Assembly (NCBI GenBank): GCA_022841705.1
Contig: JALHQZ010000001.1
Location: forward strand, 930,001-994,000
Length of the DNA stretch: 64,000 bases
From: Pirellulales bacterium
GTDB lineage: Bacteria; Planctomycetota; Planctomycetia; Pirellulales; Lacipirellulaceae
Reading direction: 5' to 3'
The notes under the pieces are model-generated. The model worked only from the letters and a program-made list of their open reading frames with translations. It was not told where the DNA came from and did not search any database. Shown in pieces: positions 27,068-34,738 of this stretch. Each line of letters starts with the position of its first letter. Positions within the stretch are counted from its first letter, which is position 1. Made by a program: the position numbers and the translations under genes.

Positions 27068-28204
27068 CTAAGCTGCTCGCTTGAGTTGCTGTTGCGGAGC
27101 GGCGGCGACTTGCGACAACAGGCGCGGGGCAATGCCGCGTTCGAGCGCTTCCGGCGGGATGATCTTGCTTAGCTTGTAGCGGTCCTGGCCACGGAGCAAG
27201 CAGACCCCCCAATCTTCCAGGTTGTACTTGCCGCCGTTGTACACGCTGCGGTAGTACTTCTTGCCGGGGTACGCGGCCACGCTGGTCGGCGTGCAGCGGA
27301 GGTTGAACGCCAAGCGGTAACGGTCGGTCGTGTTGGCGGCCGAGCCGTGGATGCAGCGTTCGGTGAAGATAATCATCTGCCCCGGCTTACACGGCAGCTC
27401 GACGATGCGGTGGTCCTGCTCTTTGAAGTCGAGTTCGTACGCTGCGTTGTAGAAGCCTTCCGAACCGCCGAAGTGAACGGCCCGCATCCGGTCGTGTGTG
27501 CCGGCCGCAAACTTCAGGCAACCGTTTTCGTGCGTCGATTCATCCACCGCAATCCACGCGGTGAGCTGGAAGATTTCGCTGCGGTCCTTGGGGAAGATCG
27601 CCGGGTCTTGGTAATCTTCAACCATGAAGGTGCTCGCGTGGTGCCACTGAATGGCGGGCGACTTGGGGCCCTTATAGAAAATCTGCGAGCGCCAGACGTT
27701 GAGGTCCGGGCCCAGCAGTTGGGCCAGACGCTCGGTGACGCCGGGGTGCTTCATGTAGTTCCACAGCCGCGGCATTTCGAAGTGTCGATCGCGCGGCGTG
27801 ACGAAGCCGTAGGTTTTGGATTCGGTCTTCTCGATGGCCAAGAGGTCGTGCTTGAAATCCTTCATCTGCTCGGGCGAGAAGACATCGATCGGGCCGATGA
27901 AGCCGTCGCGATAGAAGCCTTCCAGTTGCGCCTGCGAGAATTGGTACTCGGGGGCAACCTGGGCTTTCGACTCGATCTTCTCCGGCATTTTGAAGTAGCA
28001 GGGCTGATCGATGATCGCGCTGGTGACGCCGCTTTTCAGCAGCGTGGTGAACATTTCGTAGTCCCAGTTCTTCACCACCGCTTTGAAGTCGCGGGGGAGA
28101 ATCGAAGTGGGCAGCTTCAAGAATTTGTAAGCCATCAGGCCCGCGAGGCCCCCCATAATCGGGATGCGTTTCCACAGCGGGCGGACTTTAGGGGCCATAT
28201 TCAT
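27068..28204 (-). CDS. PhyH-family Fe(II)/2-oxoglutarate enzyme with halogenase-type HxA motif
   Basis: A 378-residue enzyme. The N-terminus has a hydrophobic stretch (PIMGGLAGLMAYKFLKLP). The catalytic double-stranded beta-helix begins near residue 85. Where hydroxylases have His-x-Asp/Glu, this protein reads IQWHHASTF, giving His188-x-Ala190; the second metal His is His286 in RCIHGSAANTTDRYRL, with Arg295/297 for 2-oxoglutarate. The block QLTAWIAVDESTHENGCLKF followed by AAGTHD resembles chlorinating enzymes of the SyrB2 type. Loss of the carboxylate ligand is what lets halogenases bind chloride. Substrate unknown; no NRPS carrier is near. An AGGAGA lies 10 bases upstream of the ATG. Confidence 0.82.
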   Translation of the reverse strand: MNMAPKVRPLWKRIPIMGGLAGLMAYKFLKLPTSILPRDFKAVVKNWDYEMFTTLLKSGVTSAIIDQPCYFKMPEKIESKAQVAPEYQFSQAQLEGFYRDGFIGPIDVFSPEQMKDFKHDLLAIEKTESKTYGFVTPRDRHFEMPRLWNYMKHPGVTERLAQLLGPDLNVWRSQIFYKGPKSPAIQWHHASTFMVEDYQDPAIFPKDRSEIFQLTAWIAVDESTHENGCLKFAAGTHDRMRAVHFGGSEGFYNAAYELDFKEQDHRIVELPCKPGQMIIFTERCIHGSAANTTDRYRLAFNLRCTPTSVAAYPGKKYYRSVYNGGKYNLEDWGVCLLRGQDRYKLSKIIPPEALERGIAPRLLSQVAAAPQQQLKRAA

Positions 28205-28393
28205 GGCGAAGTTTCTCCTGGCGAGCTCAAAACCGAGCGGGGGGATAAGCGCAACAACGCGACAACTGACTCACCGCTAACATCGGATTGTGCGGGTCGT
28301 AAGGTTTAATGCGTTTGCGGCCGGACGCCGCCGGCCCCTGCTGAAGCACCCTCGCCGAAGTCCCCTGTCCGCAACCGTTTTGCCAACCCGCCG

Positions 28394-29821
28394 ATGGTTT
28401 ATACTGATAGCTTGCCCGCGAATAACTGCTCGCACGATAATTTTTGGATGTGGTTGGTGATGGTAACGCTCCGCTGGATGATTGTGAGAATGCTGGCGCT
28501 GCTGGCGCTCGGGATCAGCGGCTATTTGTTCGCGCTCAGCCTCATTGGTAGCGGCGTTCCCGGTTGCAGTTGGTCGGAGGCGGTCGATTGCGACGCGGCC
28601 CTCGCGAGCGCCTGGGGCAAATGGCTAGGAGTCTCCGTCACGCTGGGTGGGCTGGTGTGTTACGCGGTGATGCTGGTGGGAAGCGTGTGCGCTGGCCAAA
28701 GGAATCCAAAGGTTGATGCCCTCGGCTGGCGACTCTTGGAGTTCGCCACGCCACTCGCCTTGGGAGCCGCCGTGTGGTTCATCGCCGTGCAAGCGGTGGC
28801 GCTTGATGCGTGGTGCCCCTATTGTTTGCTAATTCACGCCTGCGGGCTGATCGCCGCAGTGCTGGTGCTTACCTTACGTCGAGGCGCGGCGAGCGCGGCG
28901 CCGGCGCGGTTGCAACCGTTCGGCGCACCGAACGTAGCGCCACGCGTTACCACGCAGTTGCCGCCACCCGCCATCGGGGCGCCAACATTGTTCGGGGTGC
29001 TCTCAGTTGCGGCGTTGGTGCTGGGGCAGGTCTTCTTTCCGACCAACTTGGTGCGCACGATCTCTGCGGCGGCAATTCAGGGAGAATTCAATCTCGACGC
29101 CGTGGAAGCTACTCCCACTGAACCAGTGGTGCCGGAACCAACTGACGCGGTTGCTGAGCAACCGGCCGAGGAGTCGCCCTCCAGCAGTCGCCCCGCCAAA
29201 CGCGCAGCCGGCAAACGGATGGTTACGCTGCTCGAAGGCAAAATCAAGATCGATGTGTATGAGCACCCCGTGTTGGGAAATCCCGAAGCGGAACAGGTGA
29301 TCATCGAGTTTTTCGACTATGGCTGTCCCCACTGTCGGAAGCTGCATGAGTTGATGACCGAAGCCCGGGAGCGTTATGGCGATCAAGTCGCGGTGGTGAC
29401 ATTTCCCTGGCCGCTTGAAGCACGATGCAACAAAATGGTGTTTCGCACCAAACCTAAATCGCGCGGCTCGTGCCGGGTTGCGGAGTTGGCCCTGGCCGTC
29501 TTCCAGGCCAATGGCAATGCGTTTCCCGCGATGCACGATTTTCTGATGACGGGCGAGAACCTGCCGCAATATACGGCAGCGCGGCTCACGGCCGAGGAAC
29601 TGGTCGGCCAAAACGAACTCGATGCCGCGCTCCGGAGCCAGAAACCCGCGGGGAGACTTAAGCAGTACGTCGATTTGCTGGCCGCGCTATCGCAAGGCAG
29701 ACAGTTGGGGTTGCCCACGCAGATCGTTGGTAAAACCGTCTTCTCGGGTCCGCTGAATACCGTGGACGATGTCGCGAAAATCTGGGAAGAAAACCTGGGC
29801 ATCAAGCCAGCCTCCCCGTAA
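28394..29821 (+). CDS. Vitamin K epoxide reductase (VKOR) fused to DsbA-like thioredoxin
   Basis: A 475-residue disulfide-forming fusion. Residues about 25-165 form the four-helix VKOR domain, with the loop cysteines C58/C66 and the redox pair WCPYC (C141, C144). A further membrane helix near 200-215 and a Pro/Ser/Glu-rich linker lead to a thioredoxin-fold domain with the active site FFDYGCPHCRKL (C311, C314). VKOR takes electrons from the oxidase partner and passes them to quinone, so the fusion is a self-contained DsbB-DsbA equivalent oxidising exported proteins. The true start may be an internal Met at 28448 or 28460, as no good ribosome site is seen. Confidence 0.92.
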   Translation: MVYTDSLPANNCSHDNFWMWLVMVTLRWMIVRMLALLALGISGYLFALSLIGSGVPGCSWSEAVDCDAALASAWGKWLGVSVTLGGLVCYAVMLVGSVCAGQRNPKVDALGWRLLEFATPLALGAAVWFIAVQAVALDAWCPYCLLIHACGLIAAVLVLTLRRGAASAAPARLQPFGAPNVAPRVTTQLPPPAIGAPTLFGVLSVAALVLGQVFFPTNLVRTISAAAIQGEFNLDAVEATPTEPVVPEPTDAVAEQPAEESPSSSRPAKRAAGKRMVTLLEGKIKIDVYEHPVLGNPEAEQVIIEFFDYGCPHCRKLHELMTEARERYGDQVAVVTFPWPLEARCNKMVFRTKPKSRGSCRVAELALAVFQANGNAFPAMHDFLMTGENLPQYTAARLTAEELVGQNELDAALRSQKPAGRLKQYVDLLAALSQGRQLGLPTQIVGKTVFSGPLNTVDDVAKIWEENLGIKPASP

Positions 29822-29840
29822 CGCTATTAATCTCCCTCCG

Positions 29841-30218
29841 ATGACCCGCAGCCAACTGATGGCCCGCGTGAAAAGCCAAGCCACCACTCCGGAGCGGCTG
29901 GTCGCTGAGCAGCTCCGCGCTGCGAAGGTCCGGTTCCGGCAGAATGTGAAATCACTTCCCGGCCAGCCGGACTTTTACATTCCTCACGCGGAAGTGGTAA
30001 TCTTCGTACATGGCTGCTGGTGGCACGGACACGATTGTCCGCGCGGTGACCGCACGCCGAAGAGCAACCGCGATTATTGGCTCGCAAAGATCGACCGCAA
30101 CAAACGCCGCGATCGCCGGGTGACGCGTGAACTTCGCGCTGCGGGCTACTCGGTGTGGACACTGTGGGAGTGTCGGCTCAAAGAAGTGCTGCCGAAGCGA
30201 CTGTTGCGGAAACTATAG
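29841..30218 (+). CDS. vsr: Very short patch repair (Vsr) endonuclease
   Basis: A 125-residue Vsr nickase that cuts at T:G mismatches left by deamination of 5-methylcytosine. Hallmarks are the start MTRSQLMARVKSQATTPE, the catalytic block LPGQPDFYIP (Asp44), VIFVHGCWWHGHDCPRG with the Zn/His residues, then LAKIDRNKRRDRRVTREL and VWTLWECRL. Length and order match the family. It begins 19 bases after the VKOR fusion. No cytosine methyltransferase is encoded in the window. Confidence 0.95.
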   Translation: MTRSQLMARVKSQATTPERLVAEQLRAAKVRFRQNVKSLPGQPDFYIPHAEVVIFVHGCWWHGHDCPRGDRTPKSNRDYWLAKIDRNKRRDRRVTRELRAAGYSVWTLWECRLKEVLPKRLLRKL

Positions 30219-30244
30219 CGCTAAGGCCTCCTGCAACGGACGGC

Positions 30245-30754
30245 TTACTTCGCCGCTTCCGCCTTGTGATCGTGATCTTCTTCGTGATCATGATCGTGTT
30301 CTTCAGCCACGGGGGTGGCGGCCGGATTGCTGGGCGGAGCGGGCGTTGCTGAGATGCCAGCGGGAAGAACTTTCTCCAGCGAAGCAAGCGCCGCTTCGAT
30401 GCTGGTTTTGATCGCCGGCAGATCGATTTCGGTTGTGTCGCCGTGCATCGTGGCGTCGAGCTTGGCGAATTGTTCCATCAGCGTTTCGCTCGCGGTCGAA
30501 ACGACGCTGATATTTTCGGCCGATAGCCCTGCTTGCTGGCCGAGCGTGGGCAGGTTCTTCAGCAAGTCACCTATGCCGTGCAGCGCGTCATGCCCTGCGT
30601 CCGGCGTGCCCGCTTCAAAGGCGCCGAGAATTTCGTCGGCCAGCGTGTGCAGTTTCCCAATCGCCGCCGCAAGGGGTCGGGCGTCAGGCGCCGTACCACA
30701 TCCGATCAGGAGCACCACGGCGAGCAAACCGAAGAAGCGAGATCTATGAAGCAT
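30245..30754 (-). CDS. Lipoprotein with helical body and His/Asp-rich tail
   Basis: A 169-residue protein. The N-terminus MLHRSRFFGLLAVVLLIGCG is a lipoprotein signal peptide (lipobox LIGC, Cys19). The body is alpha-helical, resembling a four-helix bundle of the cytochrome c'/cytochrome b562 kind but with no heme motif. The tail EEHDHDHEEDHDHKAEAAK is a dense His/acid cluster suited to binding Zn, Ni or Cu. No known family is recognised. It is convergent with vsr and follows the substrate-binding protein gene on the same strand by 73 bases. Confidence 0.8.
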   Translation of the reverse strand: MLHRSRFFGLLAVVLLIGCGTAPDARPLAAAIGKLHTLADEILGAFEAGTPDAGHDALHGIGDLLKNLPTLGQQAGLSAENISVVSTASETLMEQFAKLDATMHGDTTEIDLPAIKTSIEAALASLEKVLPAGISATPAPPSNPAATPVAEEHDHDHEEDHDHKAEAAK

Positions 30755-30827
30755 ATGGGAGTTCCCTGATTCTATGTGGAAGGAAGATTAAGACCGAGCT
30801 TTAGTTTCCCGTTTCACCGTAGTCGCA

Positions 30828-31844
30828 TCAAGGGAGCGCTCCTTCGACTGTCGGCTCGTTAGCGGGCTCTGCCGTGGGCAGAAACTCGCGAGTGTAGCTC
30901 TCGGCGGGGTCGAGTTCGTCCGGTTTGAAGAGTCCCGCTTCAACCAGGGACTGAAAATGCTGGGCAACCCGTTTGGGATCAATCGCCCCAATGCCGGCCG
31001 CGAGCGCTTCGCCCGATTCGATGAGCCCGCGTGCTTTCATTTGGCCGATCGAGAACTTGATCTGCCGTGGGGTAATTGTGGGATTCGCTTTCCGTATGAG
31101 CGCGTTCGCTTGGGAGTTGTCCCCGTGCAGGTAGTCGCGCCAGCCTGCTGCCGAAGCGGCCACAAACTTGCGCACCAACTCGGGTTGTTCGGCGATCAAA
31201 TCACGCCGCGTTTCGATGAGCGTCGAGTAGGTGTTCCAACCATGGTCCGCCAGCAAGAAGACTTGCGGTGGTTTGCTCAGCACTTCTTCAATTCGAATCG
31301 GTTCAGCGGTCGCATAGCCTTGCACGACACTTGTGGTGTCGGCCAAGAACGGAGCCAAGCTGTGGTTGTACGGTCGGAGGCGAGTGCGCTGGAAATTGTG
31401 AGCCGCTTCCATCCACAAGAAAAAACTGTAGCGACCGGTATTGCCCATGTAGAGCGGTGACTGCTTTAAGCTCTCCCACGATCGCGCCTCGCCGGGATGG
31501 GCGATGAGGCACTGGGGATCGCGCTGAAAAATGGCCGCCACCACTTGCGTGGGAAGCTTTTGCCGTGTGGCGTCAAACGCTTGCAGCAAGTTGGTGGCGA
31601 TGAGGAAGTCAATTTTCCCCGCTGGCAACAGGGGGCGATTGTTCACCAGCGGACCGCCCTCGCGAATGGTCACCTCGAGCCCTTGGGATTCATAGAGCCC
31701 TGCTGCGAGCGCCTGGTAGAAGCCGCCGAGTTCGGGTTGAGCCTTCCAATTAAGGGCTAAGGTCACGGGCGTCAAACCTTGGGCGGTAGACGCACCCAGG
31801 AGGAACAGCGCTAAACTGATTGTTAATTTTCGGAGAAGAAGCAT
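30828..31844 (-). CDS. ABC transporter substrate-binding protein, NMT1/THI5-like
   Basis: A 338-residue exported solute-binding protein. A signal peptide (MLLLRKLTISLALFLLGAST) precedes VTLALNWKAQPELGGFYQAL, the opening strand of the NMT1/THI5/SsuA family, then GKIDFLIATNLLQAFDATRQ and the C-terminal TRREFL-type helices. The family binds thiamine pyrimidine precursors, sulfonates, taurine or nitrate. No permease or ATPase gene is adjacent, so the rest of the transporter must be elsewhere or the protein has another role, for example as a sensory or tethered binding protein. Confidence 0.85.
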   Translation of the reverse strand: MLLLRKLTISLALFLLGASTAQGLTPVTLALNWKAQPELGGFYQALAAGLYESQGLEVTIREGGPLVNNRPLLPAGKIDFLIATNLLQAFDATRQKLPTQVVAAIFQRDPQCLIAHPGEARSWESLKQSPLYMGNTGRYSFFLWMEAAHNFQRTRLRPYNHSLAPFLADTTSVVQGYATAEPIRIEEVLSKPPQVFLLADHGWNTYSTLIETRRDLIAEQPELVRKFVAASAAGWRDYLHGDNSQANALIRKANPTITPRQIKFSIGQMKARGLIESGEALAAGIGAIDPKRVAQHFQSLVEAGLFKPDELDPAESYTREFLPTAEPANEPTVEGALP

Positions 31845-31903
31845 TCTTGATCTTTGGCAGTTGAGGGCGCCTGCGGAGTCAGTCGCCCCATTATAGCGAT
31901 CCC

Positions 31904-31970
31904 TACGACCGGCTTCTCAGCCCGTCGGGAACTTTGGGTTAGGGTTTCGACGGGCTGCGAAGCCCGTCGA
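31904..31970. repeat. Paired palindrome, family 1 copy C
   Basis: Arms 31904-31927 and 31948-31970 share the GGCTTCTCAGCCCGTCG / CGACGGGCTGCGAAGCC words of family 1, with three mismatches. It lies between two divergently transcribed genes. Confidence 0.82.
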
Positions 31971-32055
31971 ACGTGTCGCTTGGCCGATCCCGCGGTCCGG
32001 ACTACCATGGCGGTTTGAGCAATCCTCTCGTTTTTCCCCATTGATGGTGGTTGTC

Positions 32056-33387
32056 ATGCGGTTGATCTCGCGCGTGGTCGTGGTGCTTCTTTGCGGTTGG
32101 TGCGGAGTCCTGGGCAGTGCGCACGAGGGGCATGACGCCCCGAAACCTTACCCCGTCAAAAAGCAGTACCGGCCCACTCCGGTTCCCGACCGAATCATTC
32201 TCACTTGGAGCGACGATCCGGCCACCACCGTGAACGTCACCTGGCGGACCTCGGTTGATGTCGCGCAGTCGATCGGCCAGTATGCGGAAGCGTCGTCGCT
32301 GGTGGGCGATATGCAGTTCGGCGACGTGAAGCACGCGCAGCAGGTGGCGGGAAGTTTGGAATCTTTCACGAGCGATCTCGGGGAAGCGCACGTCCATTCC
32401 CTCAAGCTCGCGAATCTGAAACCCGCCACCACCTATGCCTATCGAGTGGGCGACGGCTTGAACTGGAGCGAGTGGTTCCACTTCACAACCGCCGCCGACA
32501 AGCCGGCCCCCTTCTCGTTCATTTACTTCGGCGATGCGCAGAATGCGGTCCGCTCGCTGTGGTCGCGGGTGGTTCGCGAAGCGCACAGCGAAGCGCCCCG
32601 CGCAGCGTTCATGTTGCATGCCGGCGACCTCATCAACCGCGCAAATGCCGACAACGAATGGGGCGAATGGTTCAGCGCCGGCGGATTCCTGAACGCCATG
32701 ATCCCCAGCATTGCCACGCCGGGCAATCATGAATACGGGCTTTCGGTGGCCGGCAGTCAGCTTACGGGGCACTGGCGCCCACAATTCGCCTTTCCGCTCA
32801 ATGGCCCACCGGGATTGGAAGAGACGGCTTACTATCTCGATTATCAAGGCGCGCGAATTATCTCGCTCAACTCCAACGAGCGGCAGCAGGAGCAAATCGC
32901 CTGGCTGGAAGAGGTGCTCAAGAACAACCCGCACCGGTGGACCATCGTCACCTTCCATCATCCGGTCTACTCAGCCGCCAAGGATCGCGACAACGGCAAC
33001 ATTCGCAACTGGTGGAAGCCGCTGTTCGATAAGTACGGCGTCGACCTGGTGCTACAAGGACACGATCACACCTATGCGCGTTCGGCGAAAGGCGGACCGA
33101 AGAACGTGAACGTGCCCGACGGGGTGCGTGGTCAACAAGCGAACACGGTGTATGTGGTGAGTGTCAGCGGCCCCAAGATGTATCCGCTGGGTGACGCTTG
33201 GCAGGTGAGTCGCAACGCCTCGGGTGTCCAGTTGTATCAAGTCATAAAAGTCTTTCCGGAACGAGTGCAATACGAAGCGCGGCTCGCGACCGGCGAGCTC
33301 TACGATGCGTTCACGCTGAACTATCGCGCTGATCAGCCGAATGAGCTGATCGAGCAAACGCCGCCGACGCCAGAGATTCGGAAGTAA
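32056..33387 (+). CDS. Purple acid phosphatase-type metallophosphoesterase
   Basis: About 443 residues. A signal peptide (MRLISRVVVVLLCGWCGVLG) is followed by a His-rich mature start, a fibronectin-like purple acid phosphatase N domain (ILTWSDDPATTVNVTWRTS) and the metallophosphoesterase domain: YFGDAQNA for GDxx, LHAGDLINRANADNEW, TPGNHEYG for GNHE, FHHPVYSA and LQGHDHTYAR. These five motifs give a complete dimetal site. It should remove phosphate from extracellular esters. The ATG chosen has GGTGG five bases upstream; an ATG 12 bases earlier is an alternative. Confidence 0.93.
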   Translation: MRLISRVVVVLLCGWCGVLGSAHEGHDAPKPYPVKKQYRPTPVPDRIILTWSDDPATTVNVTWRTSVDVAQSIGQYAEASSLVGDMQFGDVKHAQQVAGSLESFTSDLGEAHVHSLKLANLKPATTYAYRVGDGLNWSEWFHFTTAADKPAPFSFIYFGDAQNAVRSLWSRVVREAHSEAPRAAFMLHAGDLINRANADNEWGEWFSAGGFLNAMIPSIATPGNHEYGLSVAGSQLTGHWRPQFAFPLNGPPGLEETAYYLDYQGARIISLNSNERQQEQIAWLEEVLKNNPHRWTIVTFHHPVYSAAKDRDNGNIRNWWKPLFDKYGVDLVLQGHDHTYARSAKGGPKNVNVPDGVRGQQANTVYVVSVSGPKMYPLGDAWQVSRNASGVQLYQVIKVFPERVQYEARLATGELYDAFTLNYRADQPNELIEQTPPTPEIRK

Positions 33388-33718
33388 ACTTGCGCATTAC
33401 CCAGTGCAGGCGCGCGACCGGGACGCACTTGCGTAGCGGACTTTGAAGCGGGTGCGCGCACTTTTTCGCCCACCCCCCATGAACGCGGGGGGGAAGATTT
33501 GATGAAGTCGCATCAAATTTCTCCTGAGACGGCGTCACGTCGTAAATTTTTTTGATTTTGTGCATGAGTTGGCGCACATTACATTTGCCTCGAACCTTTC
33601 TAAAACGTTATAATTCGCTCCGTCCTGTGAGTGGACGTGCCCTTATCCTCGTTCGCGGTGAAGTTCTTGTCGGACTTTACGCGCGGAGCGCGGAGCAGTT
33701 TTGTGCGGAGTGTTGGAG
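33388..33718. other. 331-base non-coding leader region
   Basis: No gene is seen. Its left part is ordinary spacer; the right part is AT-rich and holds the promoter described at 33585, so about the last 100 bases are probably the 5' leader of the RRM gene. Confidence 0.55.
33585..33614 (+). promoter_or_regulatory. Sigma-70-type promoter of the RRM gene
   Basis: TTGCCT at 33585-33590 and a perfect TATAAT at 33609-33614 are 18 bases apart, in an unusually AT-rich patch for this genome. The predicted start near 33621 leaves a leader of about 100 bases before the RRM start codon. Confidence 0.6.
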
Positions 33719-34159
33719 ATGCGGATTTACGTGGGGAACTTGGCGTATCAAACAGACAGTAATTCTTTGAGGGCCGCATTCGAGTCTTATGGAAAGGTTG
33801 ATGAAGCGTCGGTCGTCATGGATCGGGAGACCGGACAGTCGCGGGGCTTTGGCTTCGTGGTGATGAATAACGACACCGAAGCGAACGCGGCAATCAGCGC
33901 CCTGCACGGCACGCCCATCGACGGCCGTAACATCACCGCTAACGAAGCGCGACCGAAAAGCGAAGGTGGTGGTGGCGGCGGTCGCGGCGGCTACGGCGGT
34001 GGCGGGGGCTACGGTGGCGGTGGTGGTGGCCGGGGTGGCTACGGCGGTGGTGGTGGCGGTCGTGGTGGCTACGGCGGTGGCGGCGGTGGAGGGGGCGGCG
34101 GTGGCCGCGGTGGTTACGGAGGCGGCGGTGGTGGCGGCGGTCGACGCAGCAGCTACTAA
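33719..34159 (+). CDS. Glycine-rich RRM RNA-binding protein
   Basis: A 146-residue protein with one RNA recognition motif and a Gly-rich tail. RNP2 is IYVGNLAYQT at the start and RNP1 is RGFGFVVM near residue 43, both intact. The tail from about residue 80 is a tandem RGGYGGGGG repeat encoded by GGT/GGC-rich DNA, like cyanobacterial and plant cold-induced glycine-rich proteins. It should bind single-stranded RNA as a chaperone; cold induction is inferred from the family. GGAG eight bases upstream sets the start at MRIYVGNL. Confidence 0.95.
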   Translation: MRIYVGNLAYQTDSNSLRAAFESYGKVDEASVVMDRETGQSRGFGFVVMNNDTEANAAISALHGTPIDGRNITANEARPKSEGGGGGGRGGYGGGGGYGGGGGGRGGYGGGGGGRGGYGGGGGGGGGGGRGGYGGGGGGGGRRSSY

Positions 34160-34195
34160 GCCCCAAACCCTCGCCCAATCTGGTATAACAACCAA

Positions 34196-34226
34196 GCGAG
34201 CCGGAGGGCGTGAGCTCCCGGAGTTT
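34196..34226. repeat. Imperfect palindrome of a CCGGAGGGC type
   Basis: CGAGCCGGAGGGCGTGAGCT and the following CCCGGAG form an imperfect hairpin (CCGGAGGGC paired with GCTCCCGG). It lies 36 bases after the RRM stop. Confidence 0.5.
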
Positions 34227-34332
34227 CCTCGTCGTCTTCCTGACGCGAGTCGATGACTCCGGGTATCTTACGCACTCCCGCTCGCTTGTGTCGTTTGATC
34301 GAAGCCTTGTCTCTTGCCCTCAGGTGACTGTC

Positions 34333-34695
34333 ATGTCCCTCTCCGCTGCAACCCGCGATGGCATTCTGTTTGTGAAGTTCAACGATGCGCGGCTGTTGGA
34401 AGAATCGCAACTGGCCGAAGTCGAGCGCGATGTGATCTCACACCTTGAAAAGTCGACCGAGGAGCGTATCGTTTTGAACTTCGCCAAGGTGCAATTCATG
34501 AGCAGTTCCATGCTCGGCAAGCTCGTGAAGATTCACAAGAAGTGCCAAGAGTTCAAAGTGAAACTCAAGCTCTGCGGGATCACGCCTGAGATTCAGCAAG
34601 TCTTTAAGATCACGAAGCTCGACAAACTGTTCGACATCGCCGCCGATGAAGAAGCAGCTCGCAAGGCGTTTTTGAAGAAGGGCATTTTCGGCTAA
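34333..34695 (+). CDS. STAS-domain anti-anti-sigma factor-like protein
   Basis: A 120-residue STAS protein: RDGILFVKFNDARLLEESQL, then IVLNFAKVQFMSSSMLGKLV, where the Ser cluster corresponds to the phosphorylatable Ser of SpoIIAA/RsbV, then LKLCGITPEIQQVFKITKLD. In the family, the unphosphorylated form sequesters an anti-sigma kinase. No anti-sigma or RsbW-type kinase is adjacent, so the partner is elsewhere. The start is the ATG following CAGGTG; an in-frame extension upstream is non-homologous. Confidence 0.92.
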   Translation: MSLSAATRDGILFVKFNDARLLEESQLAEVERDVISHLEKSTEERIVLNFAKVQFMSSSMLGKLVKIHKKCQEFKVKLKLCGITPEIQQVFKITKLDKLFDIAADEEAARKAFLKKGIFG

Positions 34696-34707
34696 GTGCG
34701 CAGATTG

Positions 34708-34732
34708 TACGACGGGTTGAAAGCCCATCGTA
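34708..34732. repeat. Single palindromic arm, family 1
   Basis: One 25-base palindromic unit, TACGACGGGTTGAAAGCCC then ATCGTA, without a partner arm. It lies between the convergent STAS and FHA-EAL genes and could serve both as a terminator. Confidence 0.75.
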
Positions 34733-34738
34733 TGTTCT

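Noticed and set aside
33966..34256. Plus-strand Val/Ala-rich frame over the Gly-rich tail
   Set aside because: Out-of-frame reading of the GGT/GGC repeat of the RRM gene.
34210..34332. Upstream extension of the STAS gene
   Set aside because: The STAS fold starts at the internal Met; the added part overlaps a palindrome and is not STAS-like.
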